Below, piece after piece: positions 50,332 through 58,284 of a DNA stretch of 64,000 bases (positions within the stretch are counted from its first letter, which is position 1; each line of letters starts with the position of its first letter). The notes beneath the pieces were generated by a model that saw nothing but the letters and a program-made list of their open reading frames with translations, was not told where the DNA came from and ran no database searches. The DNA lies in the NCBI RefSeq assembly GCF_014644535.1, contig NZ_BMKW01000003.1, positions 310,001 to 374,000 on the forward strand. Direction: 5' to 3'. The translations under genes and the position numbers were made by a program. This stretch comes from Neoroseomonas lacus (GTDB taxonomy: Bacteria; Pseudomonadota; Alphaproteobacteria; Acetobacterales; Acetobacteraceae).

Positions 50332-50946
50332 ATGGCAACCGTCTATGGCATGAGGCCCTCCGGCAATTGCTGGAAGGTGACGCAGATCCTGCGCCTCACC
50401 GGGCAACCCTTCCGCTGGGTCGAGGTCGACACCAATGGCGGCGAGACCCGCACGCCTGGCTTCCTGCGCCGCAACCCCTTCGGCAAGGTGCCGGTGCTGG
50501 AACTCGACGACGGCACGGTGCTGGTCGAATCCAACGCCATCCTCGCCCATGTCGCCGAGGGCACCCCCTGGCTGCCGCCACCGGGCCTGCCACGCACCCG
50601 CGTCATGGAATGGCTGTTCTTCGAACAATACAGCCACGAGCCCTACATCGCCGTCGCCCGCAACATCCGCACCTATCTCGGCACCGCCGCGGCCAATGCC
50701 GAACGCCTCGCGAATTGCGACGCGGCTGGCGCGAAGGCGCTCGACGCCATGGAACATCGCCTCGCCTCGCATGACTGGCTGACCGATGCCGGCCCGACCA
50801 TCGCCGACCTCGCCCTCTTCGCCTACACCCATGTCGCCGACGAAGGCGGCTTCGACCTCGCCCGCTGGCCCGGCGTCGCCGCCTGGGTGGCACGCGTCGC
50901 GGCACTGCCCGGCATCGTCACCCTGCCACGGCGCGCCGCCGCATGA
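50332..50946 (+). CDS. Glutathione S-transferase family protein
   Basis: A 204-residue GST. The thioredoxin-fold N-terminal half has MATVYGMRPSGNCWKVTQIL, NPFGKVPVLELDDGTVLVES (cis-Pro and the glutathione-binding ES), and AHVAEGT. The alpha-helical half contains the N-capping SDWLTDAGPTIADLALF-like segment (DWLTDAGPTIADLALFAYT). An ATG at 50296 overlaps the LysR stop but gives a basic tail; 50332 matches the family start. Its last bases overlap the flavoprotein gene (ATGA). Confidence 0.89.
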   Translation: MATVYGMRPSGNCWKVTQILRLTGQPFRWVEVDTNGGETRTPGFLRRNPFGKVPVLELDDGTVLVESNAILAHVAEGTPWLPPPGLPRTRVMEWLFFEQYSHEPYIAVARNIRTYLGTAAANAERLANCDAAGAKALDAMEHRLASHDWLTDAGPTIADLALFAYTHVADEGGFDLARWPGVAAWVARVAALPGIVTLPRRAAA

Positions 50947-52064
50947 CCGCGCGGGCCAGCGACGCCATCGTCATCGGCGGCGGCCTGGTGGGTGCCGCCA
51001 TCGCCCATGGCCTGCGCGACCAGGGGCTCGACACTGTCCTGCTCGATGAAGGCGACATCGCCTTCCGCGCCTCGCGCGGCAATTTCGGCCTGGTCTGGGT
51101 GCAGTCGAAAGGCCTCGGCGCCCCCTGGTACCAGCAATGGACGCGCAACTCCGCCGCCGCCTGGCCCGACCTCGCGCAGGACCTGACCGCCCGCACCGGC
51201 CTCAACCTTTCGCTGCTACAACCTGGCGGCATCGGCCTCTGCCTCACCGAGGCCGAGTTCGAAGACCGCAGCCGCCGCATGGAACAGATGCGCGCCGAGG
51301 CCGGCAATTTCGGCTTCGACTACCGCATGATCCGCTCCCATGAACTGCGCGACATGCTGCCCGGCCTCGGCCCCACCGTCGTCGGCGGTTCCTTCACGCC
51401 CTATGACGGCCATGTCAGCCCGCTGGCCCTGCTGCAATCGCTGCACCGCGTCTTCACCGAGGCCGGTGGCGCCTACATCCCCAACGCCAAGGTTACGTCA
51501 GGGACGGCCGCGCCGAACGACTTCCGCGTCGAGACCGCCGCGGGCACCTTCACCGCGCCACGCATCGTGCTCGCCGCCGGCCTCGGCAACGCCGAGCTCG
51601 CGCCCCTGTTTGGCCTGAACGCGCCGGTCCGTCCGCAAAAGGGCCAGGTGCTGGTGACCGAACGCGCGCGCACCATCCTGCCGATGCCCACCACCAGCAT
51701 CCGCCAGACCGGCGAAGGCAGCATTATGCTCGGCGAGAGCCAGGAGGAAGCCGGCTTCGACCTCAGCCAGCAACCGCCGGTCATGGCCACCATCGCCGAA
51801 CGCGCCGTGCGCAGCTTCCCCTGGATCGCCGAGCTCAACATCGTGCGCGCCTGGTCCGCCTTGCGCGTCATGGCCCCCGATGGCCTGCCCATCTACGACC
51901 AGTCCGACCGCTTCCCCGGCGCCTTCACCGCCAATTGCCATTCCGGCGTGACGCTGGCCGGCGCCCATGCCCGCATGCTGGCGCCGATGATCGCCGCCGG
52001 CGCGCTCGACCCTCTCCTCGCTCCCTTCTCAGCAAAGCGCTTCGATGTTCAGAACGCGGCCTGA
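50943..52064 (+). CDS. FAD-dependent oxidoreductase, HcnC/opine-oxidase beta-like (DAO family)
   Basis: A 373-residue flavoprotein. The dinucleotide motif VIGGGLVGAAIAHGL starts at residue ~11, followed by SRGNFGLVWVQSKG. The C-terminal FAD element is NCHSGVTLAGAHARML. It belongs to the glycine-oxidase/sarcosine-oxidase-beta group used as HcnC or opine oxidase subunit B, in which the imine-forming dehydrogenation of an amine takes place. It overlaps the GST gene by ATGA and the [2Fe-2S] protein gene by 20 bases, so the genes are coupled. Confidence 0.87.
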   Translation: MTARASDAIVIGGGLVGAAIAHGLRDQGLDTVLLDEGDIAFRASRGNFGLVWVQSKGLGAPWYQQWTRNSAAAWPDLAQDLTARTGLNLSLLQPGGIGLCLTEAEFEDRSRRMEQMRAEAGNFGFDYRMIRSHELRDMLPGLGPTVVGGSFTPYDGHVSPLALLQSLHRVFTEAGGAYIPNAKVTSGTAAPNDFRVETAAGTFTAPRIVLAAGLGNAELAPLFGLNAPVRPQKGQVLVTERARTILPMPTTSIRQTGEGSIMLGESQEEAGFDLSQQPPVMATIAERAVRSFPWIAELNIVRAWSALRVMAPDGLPIYDQSDRFPGAFTANCHSGVTLAGAHARMLAPMIAAGALDPLLAPFSAKRFDVQNAA

Positions 52065-52341
52065 CGCTCGCCCCGCCACCGTCGAGGTGCTCGTCGAAGG
52101 TACCCCCGTCATGGTGCCGGAAGGCGCCTCGGCCGCCGCCGCCATGCTGGTCGCTGGCCACATCGCCTTCCGCGAAACGGCGGTCACCGGCAGTGCCCGC
52201 GGCCCGCTCTGCCTGATGGGCGTCTGCTTCGACTGCCTCGCCGAGATCGACGGCATCGCCAACCGGCAGGCCTGCATGGTCACCGCGACCCCCGGCATGC
52301 GCATCGACCGCCAGCACGGCGCGCGGTCGGCACGGCCATGA
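52045..52341 (+). CDS. (2Fe-2S)-binding subunit, HcnA-like
   Basis: A 98-residue ferredoxin-fold protein. The cysteines in RGPLCLMGVCFDCLAEID and RQACMV give the C-x4-C-x2-C...C arrangement of the HcnA/sarcosine-oxidase-alpha N-terminal [2Fe-2S] domain. It should shuttle electrons between the flavoprotein subunits of an amine/opine dehydrogenase. It starts 20 bases inside the end of the upstream gene. The third expected subunit lies 574 bases downstream, beyond an antisense gene. Confidence 0.87.
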   Translation: MFRTRPDARPATVEVLVEGTPVMVPEGASAAAAMLVAGHIAFRETAVTGSARGPLCLMGVCFDCLAEIDGIANRQACMVTATPGMRIDRQHGARSARP

Positions 52342-52352
52342 CGCCGCCGGAT

Positions 52353-52835
52353 TCAGCCCATCGGGCGGAACCGCCGGCTCGCGAGGATCGCGGCCAGGAT
52401 GAACACCACCAGCAGCAGCCCCTGTGCGATGGCGAAGGGCGGCTCGCTCTGCGTCGGCGCCAGCGCGTTCGCGGCCGGCACCTTCTGGAAGGTCTGCACC
52501 ACCGCGATGAAGGCATCGAGATAGGTCGCCAGCACCACGCCCAGCACATAGGCCAGCCGCCACCCGCCATCGAAGCCGAAGCCATAGCGGGCAGCCATCG
52601 CGATCCCGAGCGCCAGCAGCGACACCACGCCGAAGATGTGCGACGGCAGCAGGCCCGCGACCGGAAACAGGAAGCCGGTGAGGCTGGTGATGACAGCCGT
52701 GCCCAGGAACAGCGCCGCCAGGTTGGGCAGGTCCCGTCCGTTCAGCATCCCCAGCACCACCACGACGCCCGCGACGAGGGCGACAAGGCTGACGTCGGTA
52801 TGGAAACCAACCAGGGTCGTGACATCGAAGATCAT
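52353..52835 (-). CDS. Membrane protein of unknown function, antisense within the oxidase cluster
   Basis: A 160-residue protein with about five transmembrane helices: VSLVALVAGVVVVLGML, NLAALFLGTAVITSLTGFLF, PSHIFGVVSLLALGIAMAAR, GGWRLAYVLGVVLATYLDAF, and FAIAQGLLLVVFILAAILAS. HIFG and TGFLFPV resemble uncharacterised DUF2306-like or heme-handling membrane proteins, but I do not assign a family. The start at 52835 gives MIFDVTTLVGFHTD; its ribosome site is weak. It splits the HcnA- and HcnB-like genes on the opposite strand, which hints at insertion after the operon formed. Confidence 0.65.
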   Translation of the reverse strand: MIFDVTTLVGFHTDVSLVALVAGVVVVLGMLNGRDLPNLAALFLGTAVITSLTGFLFPVAGLLPSHIFGVVSLLALGIAMAARYGFGFDGGWRLAYVLGVVLATYLDAFIAVVQTFQKVPAANALAPTQSEPPFAIAQGLLLVVFILAAILASRRFRPMG

Positions 52836-52915
52836 GGGAGGGTGCGTTCCGAATTCGTGACGATACCCTGCCTGGCCGCCCAGCCTGTTGCAACGCAACA
52901 AATCGTCGCCCGCGC

Positions 52916-54292
52916 ATGACCATCGACCTCGCCATCATCGGCGCGGGCCCCGCCGGCATGGCCGCCGCCATCGAGGCCCGCGCCCTGGGCCTCTCCGTTC
53001 TCGTCGCCGACGAGAGCGCCGCCCCCGGCGGCCAGGTCTTCCGCGCCGCCGAGGCCGCCGCGCGCGACCCCGCCATCGCCCCCGATATCGGCCCCGGCCT
53101 GCCGCTGATCGAGGCCTTCCGCGCCAGCGGCGCCACGTACCGGCCTGCTACTACGCTGTGGCACCTCGACCCGGCCGAGGGCGCGCTCAGCCTCGCCGCC
53201 GCCGGCCAGGCGGAGACCATCATCGCGCGCCGCATCATCCTCGCCACCGGTGCGCTGGAACGCCCGGTGCCAATCCCCGGCTGGACGCTGCCCGGCGTGA
53301 TGGGCGCCGGCGCCGCGCAGATCCTGCTGAAGACCGCCGGCGTCGTGCCATCGAGGAAAACGGTGCTGGCCGGGCAGGGGCCGCTGGTTTGGCTGCTGGC
53401 GGTGCAGCTCGCCCGCGCCGGCGCCCCGCCGCTGGTGCTGGAGACGCGGCGCGGCGGCATCGCCGCCGCCCTCGCCAAGGCCGGCACCGGCCTCTGGGCC
53501 GGCCGGCGCATGCTGGCCAAGGGCCTTGCCCTGATCGCCGAGGCGCGCCGTGCCGGCGTGCGCGTCGTCACCGGCGTGCGCAACCTCCGCGCCGAGGGGA
53601 CCGACCGCATCGAGCGCGTCACCTGGGACGGCGGCATCACCCCCTGCGACACGCTGCTGCTGCATGAGGGCGTGATCCCCGCCACCCAGGTCTCCCGCGC
53701 CATCGGCCTCGACCATGCCTGGGATGCCGCCCAGCACTGCTGGCGCCCGGTGGTCGATGCCGTCGGTGCCACATCGCTCGACCGCATCGCCGTGGCCGGC
53801 GATGGCGCCGGCATCGGCGGCTGGGAGGCCGCGACCGCCGCCGGCCGTCTGGCCGGGCTCGATGCCGCCCGCCGCCTCGGCGCGCTGGGCGAGGACGCCT
53901 TCGCCGCCCGCGCCGCCGCCCCCCTCGCGGCGCGCGCCGCCGCGCTGGAGCTGCGCCCCTTCCTCGATGCCCTGTACAGCCCCGCGCCCGCGCTGCTGGC
54001 CCCCGCCGACGCCACCATCGCCTGCCGTTGCGAGGAAGTGACCGCCGGCGCCGTGCGCGCCGCCGCCCGGCTGGGCGCGACCGGCCCGAACCAGCTCAAG
54101 GCCTATCTGCGCTGCGGCATGGGGCCGTGCCAGGGCCGGCTCTGTGCGCCCACCGTCGCCGCGCTGATCGCCGAGGTCCACCACCTGCCGCCCGAGGCGG
54201 TGCCGCCGCTGCGCCCGCGCGCGCCTTACAAGCCGATCAGCGTCGGGATGCTGGCCGCGACTGCGGAATCATTGCAACAGGGAGTAGAATAA
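52916..54292 (+). CDS. NAD(P)/FAD-dependent oxidoreductase, HcnB/opine oxidase alpha-like
   Basis: A 458-residue pyridine-nucleotide-disulfide-like flavoprotein. FAD motif AIIGAGPAGMAAAIEARALG is at the N-terminus. A second dinucleotide site lies near ATGALERPVPIPGWTLPGVM, and the C-terminal BFD-type [2Fe-2S] site is CRCEEV...CGMGPCQGRLC (four Cys). This is the HcnB/OoxA subunit type, and with the HcnC- and HcnA-like genes completes a three-subunit amine/opine/cyanide-type dehydrogenase. Its start at 52916 follows the antisense membrane gene by 80 bases. Confidence 0.88.
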   Translation: MTIDLAIIGAGPAGMAAAIEARALGLSVLVADESAAPGGQVFRAAEAAARDPAIAPDIGPGLPLIEAFRASGATYRPATTLWHLDPAEGALSLAAAGQAETIIARRIILATGALERPVPIPGWTLPGVMGAGAAQILLKTAGVVPSRKTVLAGQGPLVWLLAVQLARAGAPPLVLETRRGGIAAALAKAGTGLWAGRRMLAKGLALIAEARRAGVRVVTGVRNLRAEGTDRIERVTWDGGITPCDTLLLHEGVIPATQVSRAIGLDHAWDAAQHCWRPVVDAVGATSLDRIAVAGDGAGIGGWEAATAAGRLAGLDAARRLGALGEDAFAARAAAPLAARAAALELRPFLDALYSPAPALLAPADATIACRCEEVTAGAVRAAARLGATGPNQLKAYLRCGMGPCQGRLCAPTVAALIAEVHHLPPEAVPPLRPRAPYKPISVGMLAATAESLQQGVE

Positions 54293-54350
54293 CGTGCCGG
54301 AACCGCGTCGTTTTGTTGGCTTTTACCGCTCGGGAGGCTACGCGTTTCGG

Positions 54351-55901
54351 ATGCGCGCTCTTTTTGTCCTGCCGCTGCTTGCAGCGTCCGCCTTCGCCCT
54401 GCCGACCGCCCCGGCCTGGGCCCTCGGTGTCGATTCCGCCCCCATCACCGCCGAGAACGCCTCCCAGGCCGCCATCGAGCGGCTGGCCGGCAGGCTCGCA
54501 AGGCTGGAGGAGGACGGGCTCGACCCCAGCCACTATGGCGTGCCGGCGGCCGACCTCGCCGCCAGTGACCCCGGGCGCTTCCGCGCCGAGACGGTGCGCG
54601 CGGCGCAACTCGCCCTGTCCGACCTGCTGCTCGGCCGCGTCAACGGCCTGCGCGGCCGGGTCGACCTGCGGCGGGACATCGCCTCGGTGCCGGTCGCGGC
54701 CTGGATGGCCGAACTCGCCGCCGCCGCCGAACCCGTCCAGGTGATCGACCGCGCCGCCGACCTGCCGCCCGACGCCCGCGCCATCAAGGCGCTGCTCGCC
54801 CAGTACCGCGCCGGCGCCGCCGCCGGCGGCTGGCCGCGCATCACCGGCGACCTGCGACGCACCCTCGAACCCGGCGACGTCGATGCCGCGCGCGTCCCCC
54901 AGCTGCGCGCGCGCCTCGCCTCGTCCGATGCGGCGCTGGCCGGCACCGACCTGTCGAACCCCTCCTATGACCTGCCACTGCAGGAGGCGGTGCGACGCTT
55001 CCAGGCCGCCGAGGGGCTCGAGGCCGATGCGCGCGTCGGCGCCATCACCTGGACGACGCTGAACCAGCCGATCGAGACAAAGGTCACCCAGCTCCGCGTC
55101 GCCCTTGACATGCGCCGCGCCCAGCCGGCGCCCTCCGCCGAGCGCCGCATCGAGGTCAACATCCCGCAATTCCGCCTGCAACTGGTGGAAGGCAACCGTG
55201 CGCTGCTGGACATGGCGGTGATCGTCGGCCGGCGCGACCGCCAGACACCGATGCTCAACGTCCGCATGACCTCGGTGCAGTTCAACCCGCAATGGGGCGT
55301 GCCGGAACGCAACGCGCGCGAGGACCTGCTGCCGCGTTTCCAGCGCAACCCTGCCGCCATGCAGGCCGGCGGCTTCCGCCTGTATCAGCGCATCGACGGC
55401 GAAACGGTCGAGGTCGATCCGACCACGGTCGATTTCAGCGCCTACAACCGCAACAACTTTCCCTACTACATCCGGCAGGATGCGGGGGACCGCAACGCGC
55501 TCGGCCACATCAAGTTCGTGATGCCGAACAACGACGCGATCTACATGCACGACACGCCGGACCGCCACCTGTTCACCCGCGGGCAGCGCGCCTTCTCCTC
55601 CGGCTGCATCCGGCTCGAACGACCGATGGAGTTGCTTTCCGCGGCGCTGTCGGGCACCTCCTGGGACAGGGCGCAGGTTGACCGCGTCCTGGCCAGCCGT
55701 GCCACCCGCAGCGCGCCGCTCGCGCGCTCGATCCCGGTCCGGCTCCACTACACCACCGTTATCGTGGATGGAGGCAGAGTGATCATGCGCCCAGATATCT
55801 ATGGCCTCGATGCCGACTACGCCCGTGCGCTGGACCGCGCGACCAGCCAACGCGTCGCTTCCGCGGAAGGGGGGGCGACACGCAGGGCAGGGGCGCGCTG
55901 A
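54351..55901 (+). CDS. L,D-transpeptidase (YcbB/LdtD-like) with peptidoglycan-binding domain
   Basis: A 516-residue periplasmic L,D-transpeptidase. It has a signal peptide (MRALFVLPLLAASAFALPTA), an N-terminal scaffold domain, a peptidoglycan-binding domain around DLPLQEAVRRFQAAEGLEAD, and a YkuD domain with MHDTPDRHLFTRG and AFSSGCIRLERPMEL. Nucleophile Cys419 and His400 have the 19-residue spacing of E. coli YcbB. It forms 3-3 cross-links or attaches proteins in peptidoglycan. The ATG at 54351 has CGGGAGG upstream. The DUF882 peptidase gene follows 2 bases later. Confidence 0.92.
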   Translation: MRALFVLPLLAASAFALPTAPAWALGVDSAPITAENASQAAIERLAGRLARLEEDGLDPSHYGVPAADLAASDPGRFRAETVRAAQLALSDLLLGRVNGLRGRVDLRRDIASVPVAAWMAELAAAAEPVQVIDRAADLPPDARAIKALLAQYRAGAAAGGWPRITGDLRRTLEPGDVDAARVPQLRARLASSDAALAGTDLSNPSYDLPLQEAVRRFQAAEGLEADARVGAITWTTLNQPIETKVTQLRVALDMRRAQPAPSAERRIEVNIPQFRLQLVEGNRALLDMAVIVGRRDRQTPMLNVRMTSVQFNPQWGVPERNAREDLLPRFQRNPAAMQAGGFRLYQRIDGETVEVDPTTVDFSAYNRNNFPYYIRQDAGDRNALGHIKFVMPNNDAIYMHDTPDRHLFTRGQRAFSSGCIRLERPMELLSAALSGTSWDRAQVDRVLASRATRSAPLARSIPVRLHYTTVIVDGGRVIMRPDIYGLDADYARALDRATSQRVASAEGGATRRAGAR

Positions 55902-55903
55902 CC

Positions 55904-56494
55904 ATGGCGCGGCTGTTCCACCGACTCGACTGCCCTTGCTGTGACCCGGTCGTCGCCAGCCGGCGGGAAGTGATCCGAGCCGGGCTTCGTGGGCTCGCGG
56001 CGCTCACCGCCATGACGATCCCGGCCCGCGCCCAGGCGATTGCGGCCGGGACCCCGCGCAGCCTGCGCATCCACCGCGTGCAGACCGGCGCGTCCTTCGC
56101 CGGCGTCTATTGGCGCGACGGCCGCTACGACCGCGACGCGCTGCGCCAGCTCGACGTCGTCTTTGGCGACCCGTCGATGAACGAAACCACGCCGATGGAT
56201 CCGCGGCTGTTCGACGTGCTCTTCACCGTCGCCAACGAACTCGACGCCGATGAATCCTACGAGGTGATCAGCGGCTATCGCGCGCCGGAGACGAATGCCG
56301 CGCGCGCACGCCAGTCCCGCCGCGTCTCGCGCGTCTCGCTGCACATGTCCGGCATGGCGGCGGATGTGCGGCTGCCCGGCCAGCAATCCATGGGCATCGC
56401 CCGCAAGGCGGCGGACATGCAGATTGGCGGCGTGGGCCTCTATCGTCGCGACGGCTTCGTACATCTCGATTGCGGTCCGGCCCGGCGCTGGTGA
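55904..56494 (+). CDS. DUF882 (YcbK/peptidase M15_2) putative murein peptidase
   Basis: A 196-residue exported protein. The N-terminus has SRREVIRAGLRGLAAL, a twin-arginine-type signal, after an unusual Cys-rich start (RLDCPCCDP). The M15-like zinc motif is VSLHMSGMAADVRLPG (SxHxxGxAxD), and the second His/Asp are in GFVHLDCGP. It pairs with the L,D-transpeptidase gene as in E. coli ycbB-ycbK, so it is probably a DD- or LD-peptidase that trims peptidoglycan cross-links. Confidence 0.9.
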   Translation: MARLFHRLDCPCCDPVVASRREVIRAGLRGLAALTAMTIPARAQAIAAGTPRSLRIHRVQTGASFAGVYWRDGRYDRDALRQLDVVFGDPSMNETTPMDPRLFDVLFTVANELDADESYEVISGYRAPETNAARARQSRRVSRVSLHMSGMAADVRLPGQQSMGIARKAADMQIGGVGLYRRDGFVHLDCGPARRW

Positions 56495-56547
56495 TGCCGC
56501 CCGAAGCGTCACGGGACTGACACGACAGCGTCATCGGCCGGCAAGCC

Positions 56548-57501
56548 ATGGCGGCGGATAACCCGCCGCCAGACCTGCCACGGATTCCCGCCCGCATGAT
56601 CACCGACCCCGCCTTCACCAGCCCCGGCCGCTTCTGGAAGGGCAATATCCACACCCATTCCACCGTCTCCGACGGCAAGCGCGCGCCCGAGGCGGTCTGC
56701 GCCACCTATCGCCAGGCGGGCTACGACTTCCTCGCTTTGACCGACCATTTCATGGCGAAGTACGGCTACCCGATCGTCGATACGCGGGAATTCCGCACGC
56801 CCGGCTTCACCACGATCCTTGGCGCCGAACTCCACGCCCCGGCCACCGCGCTGGGCGAGCTGTGGCACATCCTCGCCGTCGGCCTGCCGCTCGACTTCGC
56901 TCCGCTGATTGACGGTGAGGACGGCCCCGCGCTGGCCGCCCGCGCCCTCGCCGCCGGCGCCTTCGTCGCCATTCCCCACCCGGCCTGGTACGGGCTGACG
57001 CTGGAAGACGCCGCCACCATCCCCGACGCCCATGCCGTCGAGATCTACAACCACACCTCCCAATTGCGCACCGAACGCGGCGATAGCGTCCACTACGCCG
57101 ACCAACTCCTGGCCGGCGGCCGGCGCATCGGTCTGATCGCGGTGGATGACGCGCATTTCGCCTGCATGGACGCCTTCGGCGGCTGGCTGATGGTCAAGGC
57201 CGAGGCCAACGACCCCGACGCCCTGCTCGCCGCCCTCAAGGCCGGCGCCTTCTACGCGACCCAGGGCCCGGCGATCCACAACGTCGTTTGGGGCGACGAA
57301 GCCGTCGAGATCACCTGCTCCCCCGCCGCCTCTGTGATGCTGCTCGGCCGCGGCTCGCGCGCCGTGCAGCATGTCGAACCCGGCACCACCCGAGCCATCC
57401 TGCCCTATGGCGCGCACAAGGCTGGCGGTTATGCCCGCATCGTCGTCGCCGATGAGCAGGGCCGCCGCGCCTGGGCCAATCCCGTCCATTTCGACCGCTG
57501 A
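56548..57501 (+). CDS. PHP-domain metal-dependent hydrolase
   Basis: A 317-residue (or 301 if from the ATG at 56596) protein with the PHP phosphoesterase fold. Metal motifs: NIHTHSTVSDGKRAP (HTH, D), FLALTDHFM, ILGAELHAPA, IPHPAWYGL and AVDDAHF, in the order expected for a trinuclear PHP site. The C-terminal part is a beta-rich domain without a known name. It sits 12 bases before the PhnZ-like oxygenase gene, so a phosphate-ester or phosphonate-related role is possible. Exact reaction unknown. Confidence 0.82.
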   Translation: MAADNPPPDLPRIPARMITDPAFTSPGRFWKGNIHTHSTVSDGKRAPEAVCATYRQAGYDFLALTDHFMAKYGYPIVDTREFRTPGFTTILGAELHAPATALGELWHILAVGLPLDFAPLIDGEDGPALAARALAAGAFVAIPHPAWYGLTLEDAATIPDAHAVEIYNHTSQLRTERGDSVHYADQLLAGGRRIGLIAVDDAHFACMDAFGGWLMVKAEANDPDALLAALKAGAFYATQGPAIHNVVWGDEAVEITCSPAASVMLLGRGSRAVQHVEPGTTRAILPYGAHKAGGYARIVVADEQGRRAWANPVHFDR

Positions 57502-57513
57502 GGAACCCTCGTC

Positions 57514-58065
57514 ATGGCCCAGGACGTCCTCGCCGCCATCCGCGACATGCTCGAATACCGTGCCGATGGCCTCTACGGCCTGCATGACGTGACGCAGCGC
57601 GAACACGCGCTGCAATCCGCCTGGCTCGCCGAGCGCGATGGGCATCCGCCAGCCCTGATCGCCGCCGCGCTGATGCACGACATCGGCCACCTGGTACACG
57701 ACCTCGGCGACAGCCCCGCCGAGGAGGGCATCGACGACCGCCACGAGGAACTCGGCAATGCCTGGCTGTCGAAGCATTTCGGCCCAGAGGTCAGCGAGCC
57801 GGTGCGCCTGCATGTCGCCGCCAAGCGCTACCTCTGCGCGATCGAGGCGGATTACTTCGACAAGCTCTCACCTGACAGCGTGCTGAGCCTGTCGTTGCAG
57901 GGCGGGCCGATGTCGGCCGAGGAAGTCGAGGCCTTCGAGGCGCTGCCGCATCACGCCGAGGCGGTGCAGCTGCGCCGCTACGATGACGAGGCAAAGGTGA
58001 CGGGCCTGCCCACGCCGCCGGTGGCGCATTTCATGGGGTATGTGGGGGCGTGCCTGCGCGGGTGA
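57514..58065 (+). CDS. HD-domain mixed-valent diiron oxygenase, PhnZ-like
   Basis: A 183-residue HD-domain protein resembling PhnZ, which cleaves 1-hydroxy-2-aminoethylphosphonate to glycine and phosphate. The six diiron ligands of PhnZ have counterparts here (H31, H55, D56, H77, H100, D158), in LYGLHDVTQREHALQSA, LMHDIGHL, DRHEEL, RLHVAAKRY and RRYDDEAK. The gating Tyr is Tyr21. The position equivalent to PhnZ Glu27, which contacts the substrate amine, appears to be His24, so the substrate may differ. The partner hydroxylase PhnY is absent. It is adjacent to an AEP uptake/degradation cluster on the other strand. Confidence 0.85.
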   Translation: MAQDVLAAIRDMLEYRADGLYGLHDVTQREHALQSAWLAERDGHPPALIAAALMHDIGHLVHDLGDSPAEEGIDDRHEELGNAWLSKHFGPEVSEPVRLHVAAKRYLCAIEADYFDKLSPDSVLSLSLQGGPMSAEEVEAFEALPHHAEAVQLRRYDDEAKVTGLPTPPVAHFMGYVGACLRG

Positions 58066-58066
58066 G

Positions 58067-58133
58067 GGAAGGTCGGAGAGGGGCTCTGCCCCGTTCCAAA
58101 CCTCACCCCGCCAAAGGCCCGGGGCCCTTGGAA
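58067..58133 (+). repeat. REP-like element, forward copy
   Basis: Begins GGAAGGTCGGAGAGGGGCTC and ends GGCCCGGGGCCCTTGGAA. It has two internal hairpins: GGGGCTCTGCCCC and AAAGGCCCGGGGCCCTT. An inverted near-copy lies at 58221-58281. It starts right after the PhnZ-like gene stop. Confidence 0.75.
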
Positions 58134-58220
58134 ACCGATACTTGGCGCCAAGCACCCGGGCGATGGGCCGGCTCTCGGCATCCATCCCGACAATGGAGCG
58201 CCTCGCCATAGGATGGCATT

Positions 58221-58281
58221 CCAAAGGCCCCGGGCCTTTGGCGGGGTGGCTTGGAGGGGCAGCGCCCCTCCAACCTTCCTG
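58221..58281 (-). repeat. REP-like element, inverted copy
   Basis: Read on the minus strand it begins GGAAGGTTGGAGGGGCGCTG and ends GGCCCGGGGCCTTTGGAA, matching the forward copy at 58067-58133 apart from a few substitutions and short indels. The two copies flank an 87-base spacer containing the palindrome TTGGCGCCAA. The pair separates the convergent PhnZ-like and permease genes and can fold as a large hairpin. Confidence 0.75.
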
Positions 58282-58284
58282 CCA

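Noticed and set aside
48209..50338. A 709-codon minus-strand open frame covering parts of the MFS and LysR genes
   Set aside because: It runs out of frame through the MFS gene and antisense to LysR, both with clear family motifs; its own translation is Gly/Ala/Asp-rich without domains.
51925..54184. Two long minus-strand open frames (about 724 and 450 codons) opposite the oxidase genes
   Set aside because: Compositionally biased antisense frames with no recognisable domain; the plus-strand FAD and [2Fe-2S] motifs are unambiguous.
54237..55850. A 537-codon minus-strand open frame opposite the L,D-transpeptidase gene
   Set aside because: Antisense shadow; the plus strand has a signal peptide and the full YkuD catalytic motif.
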